This document shows, piece by piece, positions 34,003 to 45,872 of a DNA stretch of 64,000 bases. The stretch is taken from positions 245,452 through 309,451 of the forward strand of contig NZ_KQ960771.1 in NCBI RefSeq assembly GCF_001553345.1, read 5' to 3'. The position numbers and the translations under genes are program-made. Source of the DNA: Veillonella sp. DNF00869 (GTDB taxonomy: Bacteria; Bacillota; Negativicutes; Veillonellales; Veillonellaceae). Position 1 is the first letter of the stretch. Every line of letters starts with the position of its first letter. The notes under the pieces are model-generated. The model worked only from the letters and a program-made list of their open reading frames with translations. It was not told the DNA's origin and did no database searches.

Positions 34003-36471
34003 TTATTTGACTACAATATTAATTAATTTTTTAGGCACTACAATCACTTTCACAACAGTTTTACCCTCTGTAAACTCTTGTACACGTGGTAATGCTTTCG
34101 CAGCTGCTTCTAATTCTTCTTTAGATAATGAAACAGATACTGTCAATTTATCGCGTACTTTACCATTCACTTGAACTGCCACTTCTACCTCATCTACCAC
34201 TAGAGCAGATTCTTCATAAGTCGGCCAAGATGCAGCATGTACAGAACCTTCAAATCCACATTCATGCCAGATTTCTTCAGTAATATGCGGTACAAATGGT
34301 GCTAGCAATAATGTTAATTTTTCAACTAGTTCTTTTGCTAAATCGCTTTGTACAGAGTCATGGCTATCTTTAAATTGGTACATAGCATTTACCAACTCCA
34401 TAACAGTACTGATGGCAGTATTAAAGTTGAATTTACCATCTAAGTCTTCTGTTACTTTTTTGATAGCACGATGTAATTCACGGCGTAATGCTGTTTCATC
34501 TTTGGATAAGCTATCATGATGTCCAGACGCACCTAATTGTTGGTATGTATCGATAATACGCCATACACGACCTAAGAAACGATAGGAACCTTCTACCCCT
34601 TGGTCGCTCCAGTCCAAATCACGATCTACTGGTGCTGCGAATAAGATGAATAAACGAGCTGTATCGGCACCGTATTTAGAAATGATTTCTTCTGGAGATA
34701 CCACATTGCCTTTAGATTTAGACATTTTAGAACCTTCTTTTAATACCATGCCTTGTGTTAATAAGGCTTTGAAAGGCTCATCCACTTCTACTAAACCGAT
34801 ATCATGTAATACTTTCACAAAGAAACGTGCATATAATAAGTGCAAGATAGCATGTTCAATACCGCCAATGTATTGGTCTACATTCATCCAGTATTTCGCG
34901 ATTTCTTTATTAAACACTTCTTTGTCATTACGAGCATCTGTATAGCGTAAGAAATACCAAGAGGAATCGATAAATGTATCCATTGTGTCGATTTCACGTC
35001 GAGCAGGACCACCGCAGCAAGGGCATGTTGTGTTTAGGAAGTTTTCAGATGTAGCTAATGGAGAGATAGCACCGCCGTCAAAGGATACATCTTCTGGAAG
35101 TTTTACAGGCAATTGATCCTCTGGCACTAATTGTTCTCCACATTTGTCGCAGTATACAACTGGAATTGGACAACCCCAATAGCGTTGGCGAGAAATCAAC
35201 CAATCGCGAAGACGGAAGTTTACCGTTTTACGACCTGTTCCTTGTTCCGTGAAATAATCGCCCAATGCTTGGCGCGCTTCCTCTGATGTTTTACCGCTGA
35301 AGTCACCGGAGTTCACCAATACACCATCTTCTGTAAAGGCAGCATCTAAGGTTTGGAAGTCCAGATCTTGCGCACTATTTTGAATCACCCAATTAACAGG
35401 CAAATCATATTTTTTCGCAAATGCATAGTCCCTTTCATCATGAGCCGGTACGCCCATAACAGCACCCGTACCATAGTCTGCTAGTACATAGTTAGCAATC
35501 CAAATTGGTACTTCTTTGCCAGTGATTGGATGTGTCGCATAAGAACCTGTGAACATACCTACTTTTTCTGCTTCTGTAGAAGTACGTTCAATATCGCTTT
35601 GATTGCGCAATGTTTCGATGAAAGCTTCTAATTCAGCTTTATTAGGAGCATCTTGAATCAATTCTTTTACATATGGATGTTCTGGAGCTAATACTACATA
35701 AGATACGCCAAATAAAGTATCTACACGAGTAGTATAGACTTCAAAGGATTTATCAATTTTAGGCACATAAAAAGCAAATTGTGTACCTTCACTGCGACCG
35801 ATCCAGTTACGTTGCATCGCTTTTACACGGTCAGGCCATTGGCCCAATGTATCTAAATCGTCTAGCAAACGATCTGCATAGTCTGTAATTTTAAAGAACC
35901 ATTGTTTTAAGTCTTTTTTCACTACATCATTATCACAGCGCCAGCATTTGCCATCAATAACTTGTTCGTTAGCTAATACTGTATGGTCATGTTCACACCA
36001 GTTTACTTTCGCTTCTTTTTTATAGGCCAAGCCTTTTTTATAAAATTGTTGGAATATCCATTGTGTCCAACGATAGTAATCTTCTTTACAAGTCGCAACT
36101 TCACGGTCCCAATCATAGGATAAACCCAACTCTTTTTGCTGACGTGTCATGTTGGCAATATTATCTAATGTCCAATCTTTAGGAGATACACCATTTTTAA
36201 TAGCTGCATTTTCTGCAGGCATACCAAATGCATCCCATCCCATTGGATGTAATACATTAAATCCACGCATTTTTTTGAAACGTGCCACTACATCACCAAT
36301 CGAATAGTTACGCACATGTCCCATATGTAAGTTACCAGATGGATATGGGAACATTTCTAACACATAATATTTTTCTTTACTTGGGTCATACTCTGTTTTA
36401 AATACCCCAGACTCTTCCCAATATGTTTGCCATTTTTTTTCAATGTCTTGTGCCACGTATTTTTCGTACAT
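34003..36471 (-). CDS. leuS: Leucyl-tRNA synthetase
   Basis: About 822 residues from the ATG at 36471, which has GAGGAGG upstream. It has the class I motifs [10 protein letters not shown] (HIGH-type, about 46-55) and KMSKSKGN (KMSKS). Between them lie the CP1 editing domain ([13 protein letters not shown]) and zinc-like CDKCGEQL and CPCCGG pairs near residues 445-495. It charges tRNA-Leu. There is no T-box: only about 50 bases separate it from the GH18 gene upstream. Confidence 0.97.
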   Translation of the reverse strand: MYEKYVAQDIEKKWQTYWEESGVFKTEYDPSKEKYYVLEMFPYPSGNLHMGHVRNYSIGDVVARFKKMRGFNVLHPMGWDAFGMPAENAAIKNGVSPKDWTLDNIANMTRQQKELGLSYDWDREVATCKEDYYRWTQWIFQQFYKKGLAYKKEAKVNWCEHDHTVLANEQVIDGKCWRCDNDVVKKDLKQWFFKITDYADRLLDDLDTLGQWPDRVKAMQRNWIGRSEGTQFAFYVPKIDKSFEVYTTRVDTLFGVSYVVLAPEHPYVKELIQDAPNKAELEAFIETLRNQSDIERTSTEAEKVGMFTGSYATHPITGKEVPIWIANYVLADYGTGAVMGVPAHDERDYAFAKKYDLPVNWVIQNSAQDLDFQTLDAAFTEDGVLVNSGDFSGKTSEEARQALGDYFTEQGTGRKTVNFRLRDWLISRQRYWGCPIPVVYCDKCGEQLVPEDQLPVKLPEDVSFDGGAISPLATSENFLNTTCPCCGGPARREIDTMDTFIDSSWYFLRYTDARNDKEVFNKEIAKYWMNVDQYIGGIEHAILHLLYARFFVKVLHDIGLVEVDEPFKALLTQGMVLKEGSKMSKSKGNVVSPEEIISKYGADTARLFILFAAPVDRDLDWSDQGVEGSYRFLGRVWRIIDTYQQLGASGHHDSLSKDETALRRELHRAIKKVTEDLDGKFNFNTAISTVMELVNAMYQFKDSHDSVQSDLAKELVEKLTLLLAPFVPHITEEIWHECGFEGSVHAASWPTYEESALVVDEVEVAVQVNGKVRDKLTVSVSLSKEELEAAAKALPRVQEFTEGKTVVKVIVVPKKLINIVVK

Positions 36472-36522
36472 GCTATGCCTCCTCAATTGTATGTATTAAT
36501 ACTCCTAAGTATACTCCAAATC

Positions 36523-37950
36523 TTAGTCTTTAGGCAAAGACTTTTTTTCTTTTGTAACCTTTACAACACCTGTTTCATCAGAGTGTTTATGAGGTTTCTT
36601 AAACTTTAACACAATTTCTTTACCGTCTTTAGAAATCTTTGTCACTTCTGAAGTATCTGTATGTTTAGATTTTTTCTTCTTATCTTTCTTTTTCTCTTGT
36701 TTTTTTACTTCTTTTTTATGATCTTTTTTGTCTGAAATTGCTTTCTCCTTTTCAGTACTATTTGTATTAGCACTATCTAGAGCAAAACTCAGCACCGGCC
36801 ATACATCACTAGCTTCAAAACCTTTACGCCAAGCCGCAACTCCTGCAAGTTGTAATTCTTTTACAAGATCCACTTTATAGCTTAAGGACTGTGGATCTTC
36901 AAACCAAATTTTAGTTAGTGTCCCCTCATATGGTTTCTTTTCATCATATATACCATAGACATCATTTTTCTTTGTTAATGTCAAATAATTACCTTTTAAT
37001 CGCTCATCCCAACGCATCACATCTCTGTATTCACGTTCTAAGTCCAACGCTTTGGTCATGGCTAGTGTTTTACTTTTTGCTTTTCCTTCCCAAGAACCTT
37101 TCACTGGTACAGACCACTCACGCATATAGAATGGAATACCCAGTACGAGTTTTGATGCTGGTACTTCAGAAAGCATTTGCTCTGTATGCTTTCTAACCCA
37201 TGGATAGGAAGCGACTGGTCCAGCTATATCACTAGATGCCCAAGTTTCATCGTACGCCATAAGTACCACATAATCTACTGCATCAGCATAAGCTTTACGG
37301 TCATACACTAAAGACCAGTTTTCACTATTAGAATAACCCGTTACATCTATTGATGTATATAGATTATACGTTCGTAACCCTTTTGCCAAAAAATCAACAA
37401 ACTTAGTTAGCTGTGCTTTATCTTTATAATGAATGTTTTCAAAATCAAAATTATATCCGTCATAACCATACTCTGTAGCATAATTAATGAGGCCTTGTTT
37501 ATATCGTTCCCACATAGATTCATTAGCAAGGATTTTACTAGTCATATCTGGATCGAATTGGTTTGTAATCAAAGGCCATATGCGATAGCCTTTTTCCTTA
37601 TAACTATTCACATAGTCATGGGATAGCTTAGAACTAGCTTTTAGGCCAGTCGTAGTCAATTCAAACCAGCTGGGAGACATGATTGATGTACCATTCTGTA
37701 CATACTTTTTATCATACGCCGTTTCTGATACTATAGGATCAAATACCATGGTGATAGGTAATGTAACTTCTTGCTTTTCTGGGACATACAACATCGGACC
37801 CACATATTGTGTAGGTTCTACTGCTGTTGTTGTATTGGAAAGTGCTGGAAAGGGAATATGGATTGCTGCCTCTGCTACTGGATAAGAAGCAAGCAAACTA
37901 AATGCCGATATTCCTAGCACCATATGTTTCATAAATTGTAAGTGTTTCAT
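36523..37950 (-). CDS. Exported glycoside hydrolase family 18 protein with Lys-rich tail
   Basis: 475 residues. The signal peptide (about 1-28) ends in YPVAEA. The GH18 barrel (about 90-385) has the catalytic pattern YDGYNFDFEN (about 166-175; Glu as acid/base) and VDYVVLMAYDETWASS. It resembles YaaH/spore-germination-type GH18 proteins that cleave N-acetylglucosamine polymers such as peptidoglycan. After about residue 400 the sequence turns into a Lys-rich, low-complexity tail (KKQEKKKDKKKKSK) and a short basic C-terminus, in frame and without a break. The tail may bind anionic envelope polymers. Confidence 0.87.
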   Translation of the reverse strand: MKHLQFMKHMVLGISAFSLLASYPVAEAAIHIPFPALSNTTTAVEPTQYVGPMLYVPEKQEVTLPITMVFDPIVSETAYDKKYVQNGTSIMSPSWFELTTTGLKASSKLSHDYVNSYKEKGYRIWPLITNQFDPDMTSKILANESMWERYKQGLINYATEYGYDGYNFDFENIHYKDKAQLTKFVDFLAKGLRTYNLYTSIDVTGYSNSENWSLVYDRKAYADAVDYVVLMAYDETWASSDIAGPVASYPWVRKHTEQMLSEVPASKLVLGIPFYMREWSVPVKGSWEGKAKSKTLAMTKALDLEREYRDVMRWDERLKGNYLTLTKKNDVYGIYDEKKPYEGTLTKIWFEDPQSLSYKVDLVKELQLAGVAAWRKGFEASDVWPVLSFALDSANTNSTEKEKAISDKKDHKKEVKKQEKKKDKKKKSKHTDTSEVTKISKDGKEIVLKFKKPHKHSDETGVVKVTKEKKSLPKD

Positions 37951-38089
37951 AAGCGCTCCTTTTAACCTTTATATTATATCACATTCAGCCTATATATTGG
38001 GAACACTATACTATTTCTCTAAAATTTATGGTACACTACAAAGGTAGGAATATTACAAGTATATTACACAAACATATTTAGGAGGTACT

Positions 38090-38902
38090 ATGTATCAGTA
38101 TTTGTTTTTTATCGGAGGCTTTCCTATAAGAGCCTACGGTTTACTTCTCGCTTTAGGTATTATTAGTGCTGCCATTGTAGGCTACTTCATCATGAAAAAA
38201 GATGGCCGTGGATGGGAAAAATATATGGTAGATTTTACCATTACTGTTGCTATAGCTGGTATCATCGGTGCTCGACTATGGGATGTGTTTTTCTTTGACT
38301 GGGGATACTATCACAATCATTTATTGGAAATTCCATACGTATGGCAAGGCGGTATGGCTATCCAAGGCGGCGTATTGTTAGGTGCTATTGCTGGAATTTA
38401 TTATTTAAAAAAACAACATGTTGACCCTTGGGCATTTGCTGATTTATTTGCACCAGCCCTTATGGTAGGTCAATCTGTGGGACGTATGGCGAATGTCATG
38501 AATGGTGATGCCTTTGGTCACCCTACTGGGGGAAACTTCGGTATTCTCTATCCAGAAACTACCTTGGCATACCGCACTTATGGTAATCAACCATTATGGC
38601 CTGCTGAAATATGGGAAGGTCAAGTAGATATTATTTTGTTTGTTATCTTACTATTGGCTAACGTGTTCCCTCATAAAAAAGGGCAAATTTTCTGCTTATA
38701 TGCATTCTTGTATTCCGGCTTACGATTCTTCTTAGAATTCCTACGTGGAGATTATGTAAACCTAACATTAGGCTTTAAATCTGCGCAAGTTACAAGCTTA
38801 ATTGTCATGGCAGTGTCCTTTGGCATCTGGCTATACCTTCATTATAAAGGAACAACGGATACACATGTATTCCCTATAGGGAAAGGCAAAAAAGAAAAAT
38901 AA
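38090..38902 (+). CDS. lgt: Prolipoprotein diacylglyceryl transferase
   Basis: A 270-residue membrane enzyme with about seven hydrophobic segments. The Lgt signature is seen as GRMANVMNGDAFGHPTGG (about 137-154), preceded by GGMAIQGGVLLG (about 87-98). It transfers diacylglycerol from phosphatidylglycerol to the lipobox Cys of prelipoproteins. AGGAGG precedes the start. It is alone on the plus strand, convergent with trmFO. Confidence 0.97.
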   Translation: MYQYLFFIGGFPIRAYGLLLALGIISAAIVGYFIMKKDGRGWEKYMVDFTITVAIAGIIGARLWDVFFFDWGYYHNHLLEIPYVWQGGMAIQGGVLLGAIAGIYYLKKQHVDPWAFADLFAPALMVGQSVGRMANVMNGDAFGHPTGGNFGILYPETTLAYRTYGNQPLWPAEIWEGQVDIILFVILLLANVFPHKKGQIFCLYAFLYSGLRFFLEFLRGDYVNLTLGFKSAQVTSLIVMAVSFGIWLYLHYKGTTDTHVFPIGKGKKEK

Positions 38903-38960
38903 TGATTCATTAGTTTCAACACAAAGTGATGCCTATAAAATCAAAATAATAACAAAATAT

Positions 38961-39002
38961 AAAGAGGAAAGGATTGCACATCGCAAATCCTTTCCTCTTT
39001 TT
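38961..39002. terminator. Bidirectional intrinsic terminator
   Basis: Perfect 15-bp stem AAAGAGGAAAGGATT/AATCCTTTCCTCTTT with a 10-nt loop between lgt and trmFO (convergent). Confidence 0.92.
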
Positions 39003-39087
39003 CTTATCTATAAAATTTCAAATATTATAAAATTCTCTTGCCTTTGTATATGTAAAGCACTATATCTGTCAAGTACAAAACTATTAA

Positions 39088-40407
39088 TTAAGACAGTAAC
39101 TCTTCTGCTACAATTAATGCCTCTAATTCTTCTAAAGCACGTTGCGCAATTAATGCATTTTTTTCTTTTTTCTTACGTACTTTAGCTCCCCAAGGTTCCA
39201 TAATACCGAAATTGACATTCATTGGCTGAAAATTGGAACCTTCATAGGCACTGATATAATGGCTTAACCCACCAAGAGCCGTTGTTTTAGGGAATGTAAC
39301 AAATTCTTTACCATGCAACATACGCGCCACTTGAATAGCTACCATCATACCTGCAGCTGCTGATTCTAGATACCCTTCCACACCTGTCATTTGACCAGCA
39401 AAGAACAATCGTGCATTAGATTGTAGTTGGAATGCTTGGTTCAATAGTTCTGGAGAGTTAATATATGTGTTACGATGCATGACGCCATAGCGAATAAATT
39501 CAGCATTCTCTAACCCTGGAATCATTTGGAATACTCGCTTTTGTTCGCCCCATTTTAAATGCGTTTGAAAGCCTACTAAATTGTACATAGTAGCTTCTTT
39601 ATTTTCCTTGCGCAACTGCACTACTGCATGCCACTCAATATTGTTCCGTGGATCTACAAGACCAACCGGTTTCAAAGGCCCATAGCGCAATGTATCTACC
39701 CCTCGAGATGCCATAATTTCTACAGGCATACATCCTTCAAAATAGATTTCTTTTTCAAAATCTTTTGGTTGTACTACATCGGCTGTAGTTAACGCTTCAT
39801 AGAAAGCATCATATTCTTCTTTCGTCATAGGGCAGTTTAAATAATCTGCATCCCCTTTATCATACCGTGAGGCTGCAAATACTTTATCGTAATTCAAAGA
39901 CTCTGCTGTTACAATCGGCGCTGCCGCATCATAGAAATAAAAATCTTTAGAACCAGTTAACTCTTTAATCTTAGTCCCTAACGCTTCTGATGTGAGTGGA
40001 CCACTTGCAAAAATAACAATACCTTCATCTGGAATCTCTGTCACTTCTTCATGAATCACTGTGATTAAAGGGTGTTCTTTAATACGTTCTGTGACCCTTT
40101 TGCTAAAAGCATGACGATCTACAGCCAAGGCACCACCTGCTGGAACTTGAGTAGCATCGGCAGATTCCATGATTAAAGAGTCTAAACGACGCATTTCTTC
40201 TTTCAAAAGCCCCACTGCATTTTCTATCGTATTCGCACGCAAAGAGTTAGAGCATACTAACTCTGCAAATTGATCTGTATGATGAGCCGGTGAAGACACT
40301 TTGGGACGCATTTCATATAAGTGCACAGGGATACCACGCTTAGCCAGTTGATAGGCTGCCTCAGAGCCAGCAAGACCAGCTCCAATAATAGTTACAAAAT
40401 CTTTCAT
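39088..40407 (-). CDS. trmFO: tRNA (uracil-54-C5)-methyltransferase, folate-dependent
   Basis: 439 residues. The FAD-binding motif [14 protein letters not shown] is at about 9-22, CSNSLRANT at about 52-60, and the C-terminal GALSHYI-like stretch reads LGGLSHYIS. TrmFO makes ribothymidine 54 in tRNA using methylenetetrahydrofolate and FADH2. Its start overlaps the topA stop by four bases. It is the last gene of the yraN-comM-dprA-topA-trmFO block; xerC and hslVU, which often follow, are absent. Confidence 0.96.
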   Translation of the reverse strand: MKDFVTIIGAGLAGSEAAYQLAKRGIPVHLYEMRPKVSSPAHHTDQFAELVCSNSLRANTIENAVGLLKEEMRRLDSLIMESADATQVPAGGALAVDRHAFSKRVTERIKEHPLITVIHEEVTEIPDEGIVIFASGPLTSEALGTKIKELTGSKDFYFYDAAAPIVTAESLNYDKVFAASRYDKGDADYLNCPMTKEEYDAFYEALTTADVVQPKDFEKEIYFEGCMPVEIMASRGVDTLRYGPLKPVGLVDPRNNIEWHAVVQLRKENKEATMYNLVGFQTHLKWGEQKRVFQMIPGLENAEFIRYGVMHRNTYINSPELLNQAFQLQSNARLFFAGQMTGVEGYLESAAAGMMVAIQVARMLHGKEFVTFPKTTALGGLSHYISAYEGSNFQPMNVNFGIMEPWGAKVRKKKEKNALIAQRALEELEALIVAEELLS

Positions 40408-42653
40408 TCTTTATCTTCTTTCTTTGTTCTAGGTTTACGTTTTGGCCTTGTTTCACAGTCAGGATTGGAACAAAACTCTTTTTTATTTCCATTTTTATAT
40501 ACTTTTTCAGCCATTAAGCTACCACAAACGGGACAAGTTTTATCAACAGGTTTATCCCACATTGTAAAATCACAAGATGGATACCCTTCACAACCATAAA
40601 AAACACGACCTCTCTTGGATTTACGTTCTAAAATCTCATGAGATTTACATTTAGGACATGTCACTCCCGTGCTAACTGTAATGGACTTAATATTTCGACA
40701 ATCTGGAAAGTTAGAACATGCTAAATATTTACCATAAGGTCCTAGTTTATAGACCATATCATGTCCACATTTTTCACAAAGGATACCACTCTTTTCTGCC
40801 TCCAGTTCTATCTTCTCAGCCGATTCAGCTGTGTATAATTCCTTCTCAAAACTATCATAAAATGAATGGATAACAGCTTCGTAGAAGTTAGTCCCTTGTG
40901 CAATATGGTCTAAATCTTCCTCCATAGAGGCAGTAAATTTCGTATTAATGAACTTTTCAAAATGAGTTGTTAAAAATTCCACCACGGCAAATCCTAAATC
41001 AGTAGGAATAAATTGTTTATCCTTACGCTCCACATAATTCCGTTTTAAGATCGTATCAATAGTAGCTGCATACGTACTTGGTCGACCAATTCCCTGTTCT
41101 TCTAATACTTTGATAAGACCTGCCTCAGAATAACGGCTTGGAGGTTGCGTAAAATGCTGTATACCATCCATAGAGATAGGCATAATAGCTTGCCCTTCCT
41201 CTAGGGCTGGCAATATATGGTCATCTTCTTTTTTAGCGTCTTCATAGACTTCTGTAAAGCCTTTAAATAATACACGATTCCCAGAAGCCTTCAATGTATA
41301 CTCATCTACATGAAATTGCATAGTTATAGTTTCACTTTTCTGTGGAGCCATTTGACTCGCTAAAAATCGATTCCAAATCAAGGTATATAATTTTAACTCA
41401 TCACTAGATAGATAGGACGCTACCGCTTTAGGTGGTAATTCCAACATGGTAGGACGAATCGCTTCATGCGCATCTTGAGCATTCGCCTTCGCTCCAAATA
41501 CATTTGGTTTACTCGGATAAAACTCCTTCCCAAAGGTCTTGAGAATATAGGCTTTAGCCGCTTCTTGCATTTCCTTTGATACCCGAGTGGAATCCGTACG
41601 CATATAGGTAATCAAACCTACATGACCATAGCCCCCAATTTCTTTACCTTCATATAAATGTTGTGCTGCAGACATAATGCGTTTTGCATTCATATTCAGT
41701 TTGCGTACACCTTCTTGTTGCATCGTCGACGTCGTAAATGGAGCTGGTGCTTTGCGACTACGTTGTTTTGATTGTACAGAACTAACTACACTTTCACGGT
41801 CACGAATAACACGTAACACTTCATTACTTTCTATCTCATTAGAAATCGTTAGCTTTTCATCACCTTTGTGTGTCACTACCACATCAAATTGTTCATTCTT
41901 AGCTGTTTGATACACACCTTCGATAGTCCAGTATTCTTCTGGAATAAATGCTTGAATTTCTCGTTCCCGATCGCAGATAATACGTACCGCTACAGATTGA
42001 ACACGTCCGGCACTAAGTCCTTTGCAAATCTTTTTCCACAACAAAGGACTCAATTTATAGCCTACAATACGGTCCAATACGCGGCGAGCCTGTTGAGCAT
42101 CCACCATATGCATATCAATCGGTCTAGGTGTTGCCATCGCCTCTTGAATAGCATGCTTGGTAATCTCATTAAAAGTCACTCGACATGGTGTAGTACCATC
42201 TATATTTAAAATATGTGCTAAATGCCAAGAGATAGCTTCTCCTTCACGGTCAGGGTCAGTTGCCAGATACACAGCCTTCGCCTTATCTGCTTCTTTGCGC
42301 AAATCTTCAATAATAGCCTTTCTACCTGGTACATTCAAATATCTAGGTAAAAAACCATTAGTTATAGATACACCCATTTGCATTTTAGGTAAATCCCTTA
42401 AATGGCCCATGCTAGCTTTTACCACATAATCATCACCTAAAAATTTTTCAATGGTCTTTGACTTTGCTGGTGATTCCACGATGATTAAAGTTTTTCCATC
42501 TTTTTTGAAAGTCCGTTTATGCTCTATTTCAATCGGTTCCGGACGCATGACCAAAGGTCTAGACTCTGGTGCTTTGGCGCTTGATTTGACAGCTTCTTTT
42601 GTATCTTTGTCTTTTTTCTTCTCCCCTGTAACGAAGGATCTAGTAATGGCCAA
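40404..42653 (-). CDS. topA: DNA topoisomerase I
   Basis: About 749 residues. A charged N-terminal extension of some 50 residues precedes the TOPRIM domain ([18 protein letters not shown]). The catalytic Tyr lies in [12 protein letters not shown]. Three C-terminal zinc-ribbon modules are seen (CEKCGHDM with [15 protein letters not shown] with [15 protein letters not shown] with CSNPDC). The probable start is TTG at 42653 with GAGGAGG upstream. A start further inside would drop the extension. It relaxes negative supercoils. Confidence 0.96.
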   Translation of the reverse strand: MAITRSFVTGEKKKDKDTKEAVKSSAKAPESRPLVMRPEPIEIEHKRTFKKDGKTLIIVESPAKSKTIEKFLGDDYVVKASMGHLRDLPKMQMGVSITNGFLPRYLNVPGRKAIIEDLRKEADKAKAVYLATDPDREGEAISWHLAHILNIDGTTPCRVTFNEITKHAIQEAMATPRPIDMHMVDAQQARRVLDRIVGYKLSPLLWKKICKGLSAGRVQSVAVRIICDREREIQAFIPEEYWTIEGVYQTAKNEQFDVVVTHKGDEKLTISNEIESNEVLRVIRDRESVVSSVQSKQRSRKAPAPFTTSTMQQEGVRKLNMNAKRIMSAAQHLYEGKEIGGYGHVGLITYMRTDSTRVSKEMQEAAKAYILKTFGKEFYPSKPNVFGAKANAQDAHEAIRPTMLELPPKAVASYLSSDELKLYTLIWNRFLASQMAPQKSETITMQFHVDEYTLKASGNRVLFKGFTEVYEDAKKEDDHILPALEEGQAIMPISMDGIQHFTQPPSRYSEAGLIKVLEEQGIGRPSTYAATIDTILKRNYVERKDKQFIPTDLGFAVVEFLTTHFEKFINTKFTASMEEDLDHIAQGTNFYEAVIHSFYDSFEKELYTAESAEKIELEAEKSGILCEKCGHDMVYKLGPYGKYLACSNFPDCRNIKSITVSTGVTCPKCKSHEILERKSKRGRVFYGCEGYPSCDFTMWDKPVDKTCPVCGSLMAEKVYKNGNKKEFCSNPDCETRPKRKPRTKKEDKE

Positions 42654-42666
42654 AAATCTTCCTCCT

Positions 42667-43770
42667 CTAAGTATGTAGCACGTACCCCTGAGGGGTATGT
42701 GTAATCATTTGTTTTAGCTCTAGTTGTAACAGCAATGTATGAAGATTGGATAAAGGCAATTGTGTGCTATGCACTAGTTCCCCAATCGTCGTATTTCCAC
42801 CAGGATTCATAGCCTCCAATACACATCGTTCCTCTTCATTCACTGTGTTTACTTTTTCACTATTCATGTTACTATACTTTGCGACTTTTTGCCAACCATA
42901 TTCACACAATACTTGTTCTGGATCTGTTAATACTGTAGCCCCTTGCTGAATGAGCCAATGATTTCCATCACAAGTATGTGTCAATACATTCCCTGGTATG
43001 GTAAACACATCTCTTCCTTCATTTATCGCCATATCAGCAGTAATCAAAGAACCACTACTAGCTTTTGCCTCCACCACAATAGTGCCTCTCGTCATACCAC
43101 TGATAATTCGATTTCGTGAAGGAAAGTGATGACTCTTTGCTTGCATATGCGGTCCATATTCTGATAATAGCAATCCATCTTTTTCTAAAATTTCTAAAAA
43201 TAAATTTCGGTTTGTTCTTGGATAGGTTACATTTAAACCGCAGCCCATAACAGCAATCGTTGGAGCTTGTCCTTGCAAGGCCCCTTCATGGCTAGCACGA
43301 TCGATCCCCATGGCGCCTCCACTAACAACAATAATGCCTAAATTAGATAAAGCCCGTCCAAAGTGTCTAGCTACTTGTACACCATAGGTAGAGCACTTTC
43401 TAGCGCCTACCATCGCCAAAGAACGATCCATATGTTGCAACACTTCTATATTTCCACGTCCATACAACACTCGGGGACTATTATAAATTTCTAATAAAGA
43501 TTTTGGATAGCATGGAGATTCCCAAGTAATCACTTCCATATGATAACGCTTTAAATCTTCTTCTAATTGTAATAGAAAGCTTTCATTGATAGGACGGCGA
43601 ATTTCATCAAATAATTCATACTTACAACCCAATGATGGTTCCACATTGTGATGTAACACATGATGCCAAGCTTCTTTGGCACTTTCGTAATAAGTAAACA
43701 AATTACCTAAGCTTGCATTCCCTAATCCCACTACATGTTGGAGAGCACTCGCATAAATTTCGTCTTTCAT
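42667..43770 (-). CDS. dprA: DNA-processing protein DprA
   Basis: 367 residues. The Rossmann-like core (about 70-285) has the motifs MVGARKCSTYG, VSGGAMGIDRASHEGAL and FPSRNRIISGMTRGTIVVEA. A C-terminal winged-helix-like region (about 300-367) follows. DprA loads RecA on incoming single-stranded DNA during transformation. It lies between comM-like and topA with no gap to comM, suggesting competence capacity. Confidence 0.95.
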   Translation of the reverse strand: MKDEIYASALQHVVGLGNASLGNLFTYYESAKEAWHHVLHHNVEPSLGCKYELFDEIRRPINESFLLQLEEDLKRYHMEVITWESPCYPKSLLEIYNSPRVLYGRGNIEVLQHMDRSLAMVGARKCSTYGVQVARHFGRALSNLGIIVVSGGAMGIDRASHEGALQGQAPTIAVMGCGLNVTYPRTNRNLFLEILEKDGLLLSEYGPHMQAKSHHFPSRNRIISGMTRGTIVVEAKASSGSLITADMAINEGRDVFTIPGNVLTHTCDGNHWLIQQGATVLTDPEQVLCEYGWQKVAKYSNMNSEKVNTVNEEERCVLEAMNPGGNTTIGELVHSTQLPLSNLHTLLLQLELKQMITHTPQGYVLHT

Positions 43771-45342
43771 TTACAATCCCTCCTGTACCTGCCGATAACT
43801 CAAAGCTTCTGCCACATGGTCTGTTAAAATCTCCTCAGATTCTGCTAAATCAGCGATTGTTCTTGCCACTTTAACAATGCGGTCATAGCTACGTAAACTC
43901 AAATGTAATGTAGTAAAAGCTGAATCTAGCAATTCTTTAGCTTGCTCAGAAAGTTTCACATATATTTCTATATCACTATGACTTAAATGTGAGTTCACAC
44001 CAATATTCGTTCCTTTATATCTTTCAGTTTGCATAGATCTAGCACGGATAACACGGCTACGTACTTGCGCTGTACTAACTTTATCCTTAGGGGCATATAT
44101 CTCTGTTAAAGTAGGTCTTTCTACGGGTACTACTAGATCCATTCTATCTAAAATAGGTCCTGATAACACTCGTTGGTATCTTTGAACTTGCGTAGCTGTA
44201 CAAGTACATCGATGATCTTCTTCCGTTCCAAACCATCCACATGGACATGGATTCATAGCCATGACAACAATACAATCACTGGGATAGGTAGTTGCCATTC
44301 CAATCCGTGCAATATGTACTTGTCGTTCTTCTAAGGGCTGTCTCAGAACCTCTATGACAGGCCTACGAAATTCTGGTGCTTCATCCAAAAATAAAACGCC
44401 TTTATGTGCCAAGGTAATTTCTCCTGGTTTTGGCGGTTGTCCTCCTCCCGCCATAGCCACTAATGTACTCGTATGATGAGGACTGCGAAATGGTCGTTGT
44501 TCCATTAATCGGCCACTTTTTAATAAACCCATTACACTATAAATACGGCTTACCTCTAGTTGCTCCTCCCGTGAAAGAGGAGGCAATAAAAACGGCAACC
44601 GTTTAGCTAACATGGTTTTTCCCGAACCCGGAGGTCCTGTCATCAGTAAATGATGACCACCAGCAGCAGATATTTCTAAGGCTCGTTTTGCCATTACTTG
44701 CCCTTTTACATCTTGTAAATCTAGTATTTCCGCACTATATTTTGATGGCACTATAGCTATCTGCGCACATAGATTTTCTTTCTTTTCAGGATGCTCTAAT
44801 ACTTCCACAACTGCAGCTAATGTAGATAGTCCATATACAGGTATAGAGGCCCCACTAATAGCCTCTTCATGATTTCCTATAGGCACAATAATATCTTCCG
44901 CTATAGAAAGACAACTATTGTCATTCCCTAACTCCTGATTTGTCACTCCCATCACCATAGATAACATCCCCATCACTGGTTGTAAAGAACCATCTAGCGA
45001 TAACTCTCCTATAAATATATGGTGATTCCAATGTATAGACTCCTTTTTCTTGTGTTTTCCCGATTCTTGAGCGGCTAAAATTCCCATGGCAATGGCTAAA
45101 TCTAAAGAAGACCCATCTTTACGAATATGGGCAGGTGCTAGATTGACCACAATTCTCTTCATAGGAAACTCAAAGCCACCATTTTTGATAGCCGATCGCA
45201 CTCTCTCCTTTGCCTCTTTCACAGAGGTCGCTGGTAAGCCAACAATATCAAAGCTTGGTAGACCTGGGCTAATATCTACTTCTACGGTCACCACATATCC
45301 ATCAATACCACTCACACATACTCCATAGGTTTTTGCATACAT
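43771..45342 (-). CDS. comM: YifB/ComM-family Mg-chelatase-like ATPase
   Basis: 523 residues. An N-terminal Lon-like fold domain (about 1-190) carries DIVGLPATSVKEAKERVRSAI, and the AAA+ core has Walker A TGPPGSGKTMLAKRLP and Walker B GVLFLDEAPEF. The C-terminal domain (about 430-523) has SLRSYDRIVKVARTIADL. ComM is a helicase that promotes branch migration during natural transformation. It is immediately upstream of dprA, which supports a shared role. Confidence 0.94.
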   Translation of the reverse strand: MYAKTYGVCVSGIDGYVVTVEVDISPGLPSFDIVGLPATSVKEAKERVRSAIKNGGFEFPMKRIVVNLAPAHIRKDGSSLDLAIAMGILAAQESGKHKKKESIHWNHHIFIGELSLDGSLQPVMGMLSMVMGVTNQELGNDNSCLSIAEDIIVPIGNHEEAISGASIPVYGLSTLAAVVEVLEHPEKKENLCAQIAIVPSKYSAEILDLQDVKGQVMAKRALEISAAGGHHLLMTGPPGSGKTMLAKRLPFLLPPLSREEQLEVSRIYSVMGLLKSGRLMEQRPFRSPHHTSTLVAMAGGGQPPKPGEITLAHKGVLFLDEAPEFRRPVIEVLRQPLEERQVHIARIGMATTYPSDCIVVMAMNPCPCGWFGTEEDHRCTCTATQVQRYQRVLSGPILDRMDLVVPVERPTLTEIYAPKDKVSTAQVRSRVIRARSMQTERYKGTNIGVNSHLSHSDIEIYVKLSEQAKELLDSAFTTLHLSLRSYDRIVKVARTIADLAESEEILTDHVAEALSYRQVQEGL

Positions 45343-45357
45343 GATACTCCTCCCATC

Positions 45358-45714
45358 TTATAAATGACACGCTTTCATATGCCGTAATTCAGAATCTCCC
45401 ACTTGAGGCACATATACTTCTATGACATCAAATCGTATAGATTCATACTCTATATCACGGGTAGCCAAAAACATAGATATAACATGACGTATGTGTTGTT
45501 TCTTTTTCCAATGCACCGCCTCGCAGGGCATTCCATAGGTTTGAGTCCGTCTTGTTTTCACCTCTACTACAATGAGCATATTTTCTTTTTTAGCGATAAT
45601 ATCTACTTCACCAAATCGATAGCGTATATTTCGTTCCAATACATCATAGCCTTGGCTTTTCAAATAGTTGGTAGCTAGGTCTTCACCGTATCTTCCTAAT
45701 TCAATATGGTTCAT
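45358..45714 (-). CDS. yraN: YraN/UPF0102 endonuclease-like protein
   Basis: About 118 residues from the ATG at 45714, with AGGAGG upstream; a GTG two codons earlier is possible. It has the UPF0102 nuclease-like pattern GRYGEDLATNYLKSQGYDVLERN and FGEVDIIAKKENMLIVVEVKTR (each read in pieces), i.e. a PD-(D/E)xK core with Glu, Asp, Glu and Lys. Cellular function is unproven. It heads the comM-dprA-topA-trmFO run. Confidence 0.93.
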   Translation of the reverse strand: MNHIELGRYGEDLATNYLKSQGYDVLERNIRYRFGEVDIIAKKENMLIVVEVKTRRTQTYGMPCEAVHWKKKQHIRHVISMFLATRDIEYESIRFDVIEVYVPQVGDSELRHMKACHL

Positions 45715-45834
45715 AGGCACCTCCTTAGTTCTACATTACTTTCATTACGAAAGAATGTAAACCGTACAACCCACACTGTTAGGAGTGTGCTATACCAAGA
45801 GTGTTATAATCCATATACAATTATCGATATGCAA

Positions 45835-45872
45835 AAAAGCATCCCCATAGAACAATCTATAAGAATGCTTTT
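45835..45872 (-). terminator. Probable weak terminator after rnhB
   Basis: AAAAGCAT...ATGCTTTT with an inner ATAGA/TCTAT in the 258-bp gap between rnhB and yraN. The stem is imperfect. The rest of this gap shows nothing I can name. Confidence 0.5.

Noticed and set aside
36472..36522. T-box expected before leuS
   Set aside because: The gap to the upstream gene is about 50 bases and has no T-box sequence; leuS must be controlled otherwise.
36650..36750. Frameshift as the cause of the Lys-rich GH18 tail
   Set aside because: The frame stays open without a shift in codon pattern and the domain before it is complete, so the tail looks genuine.
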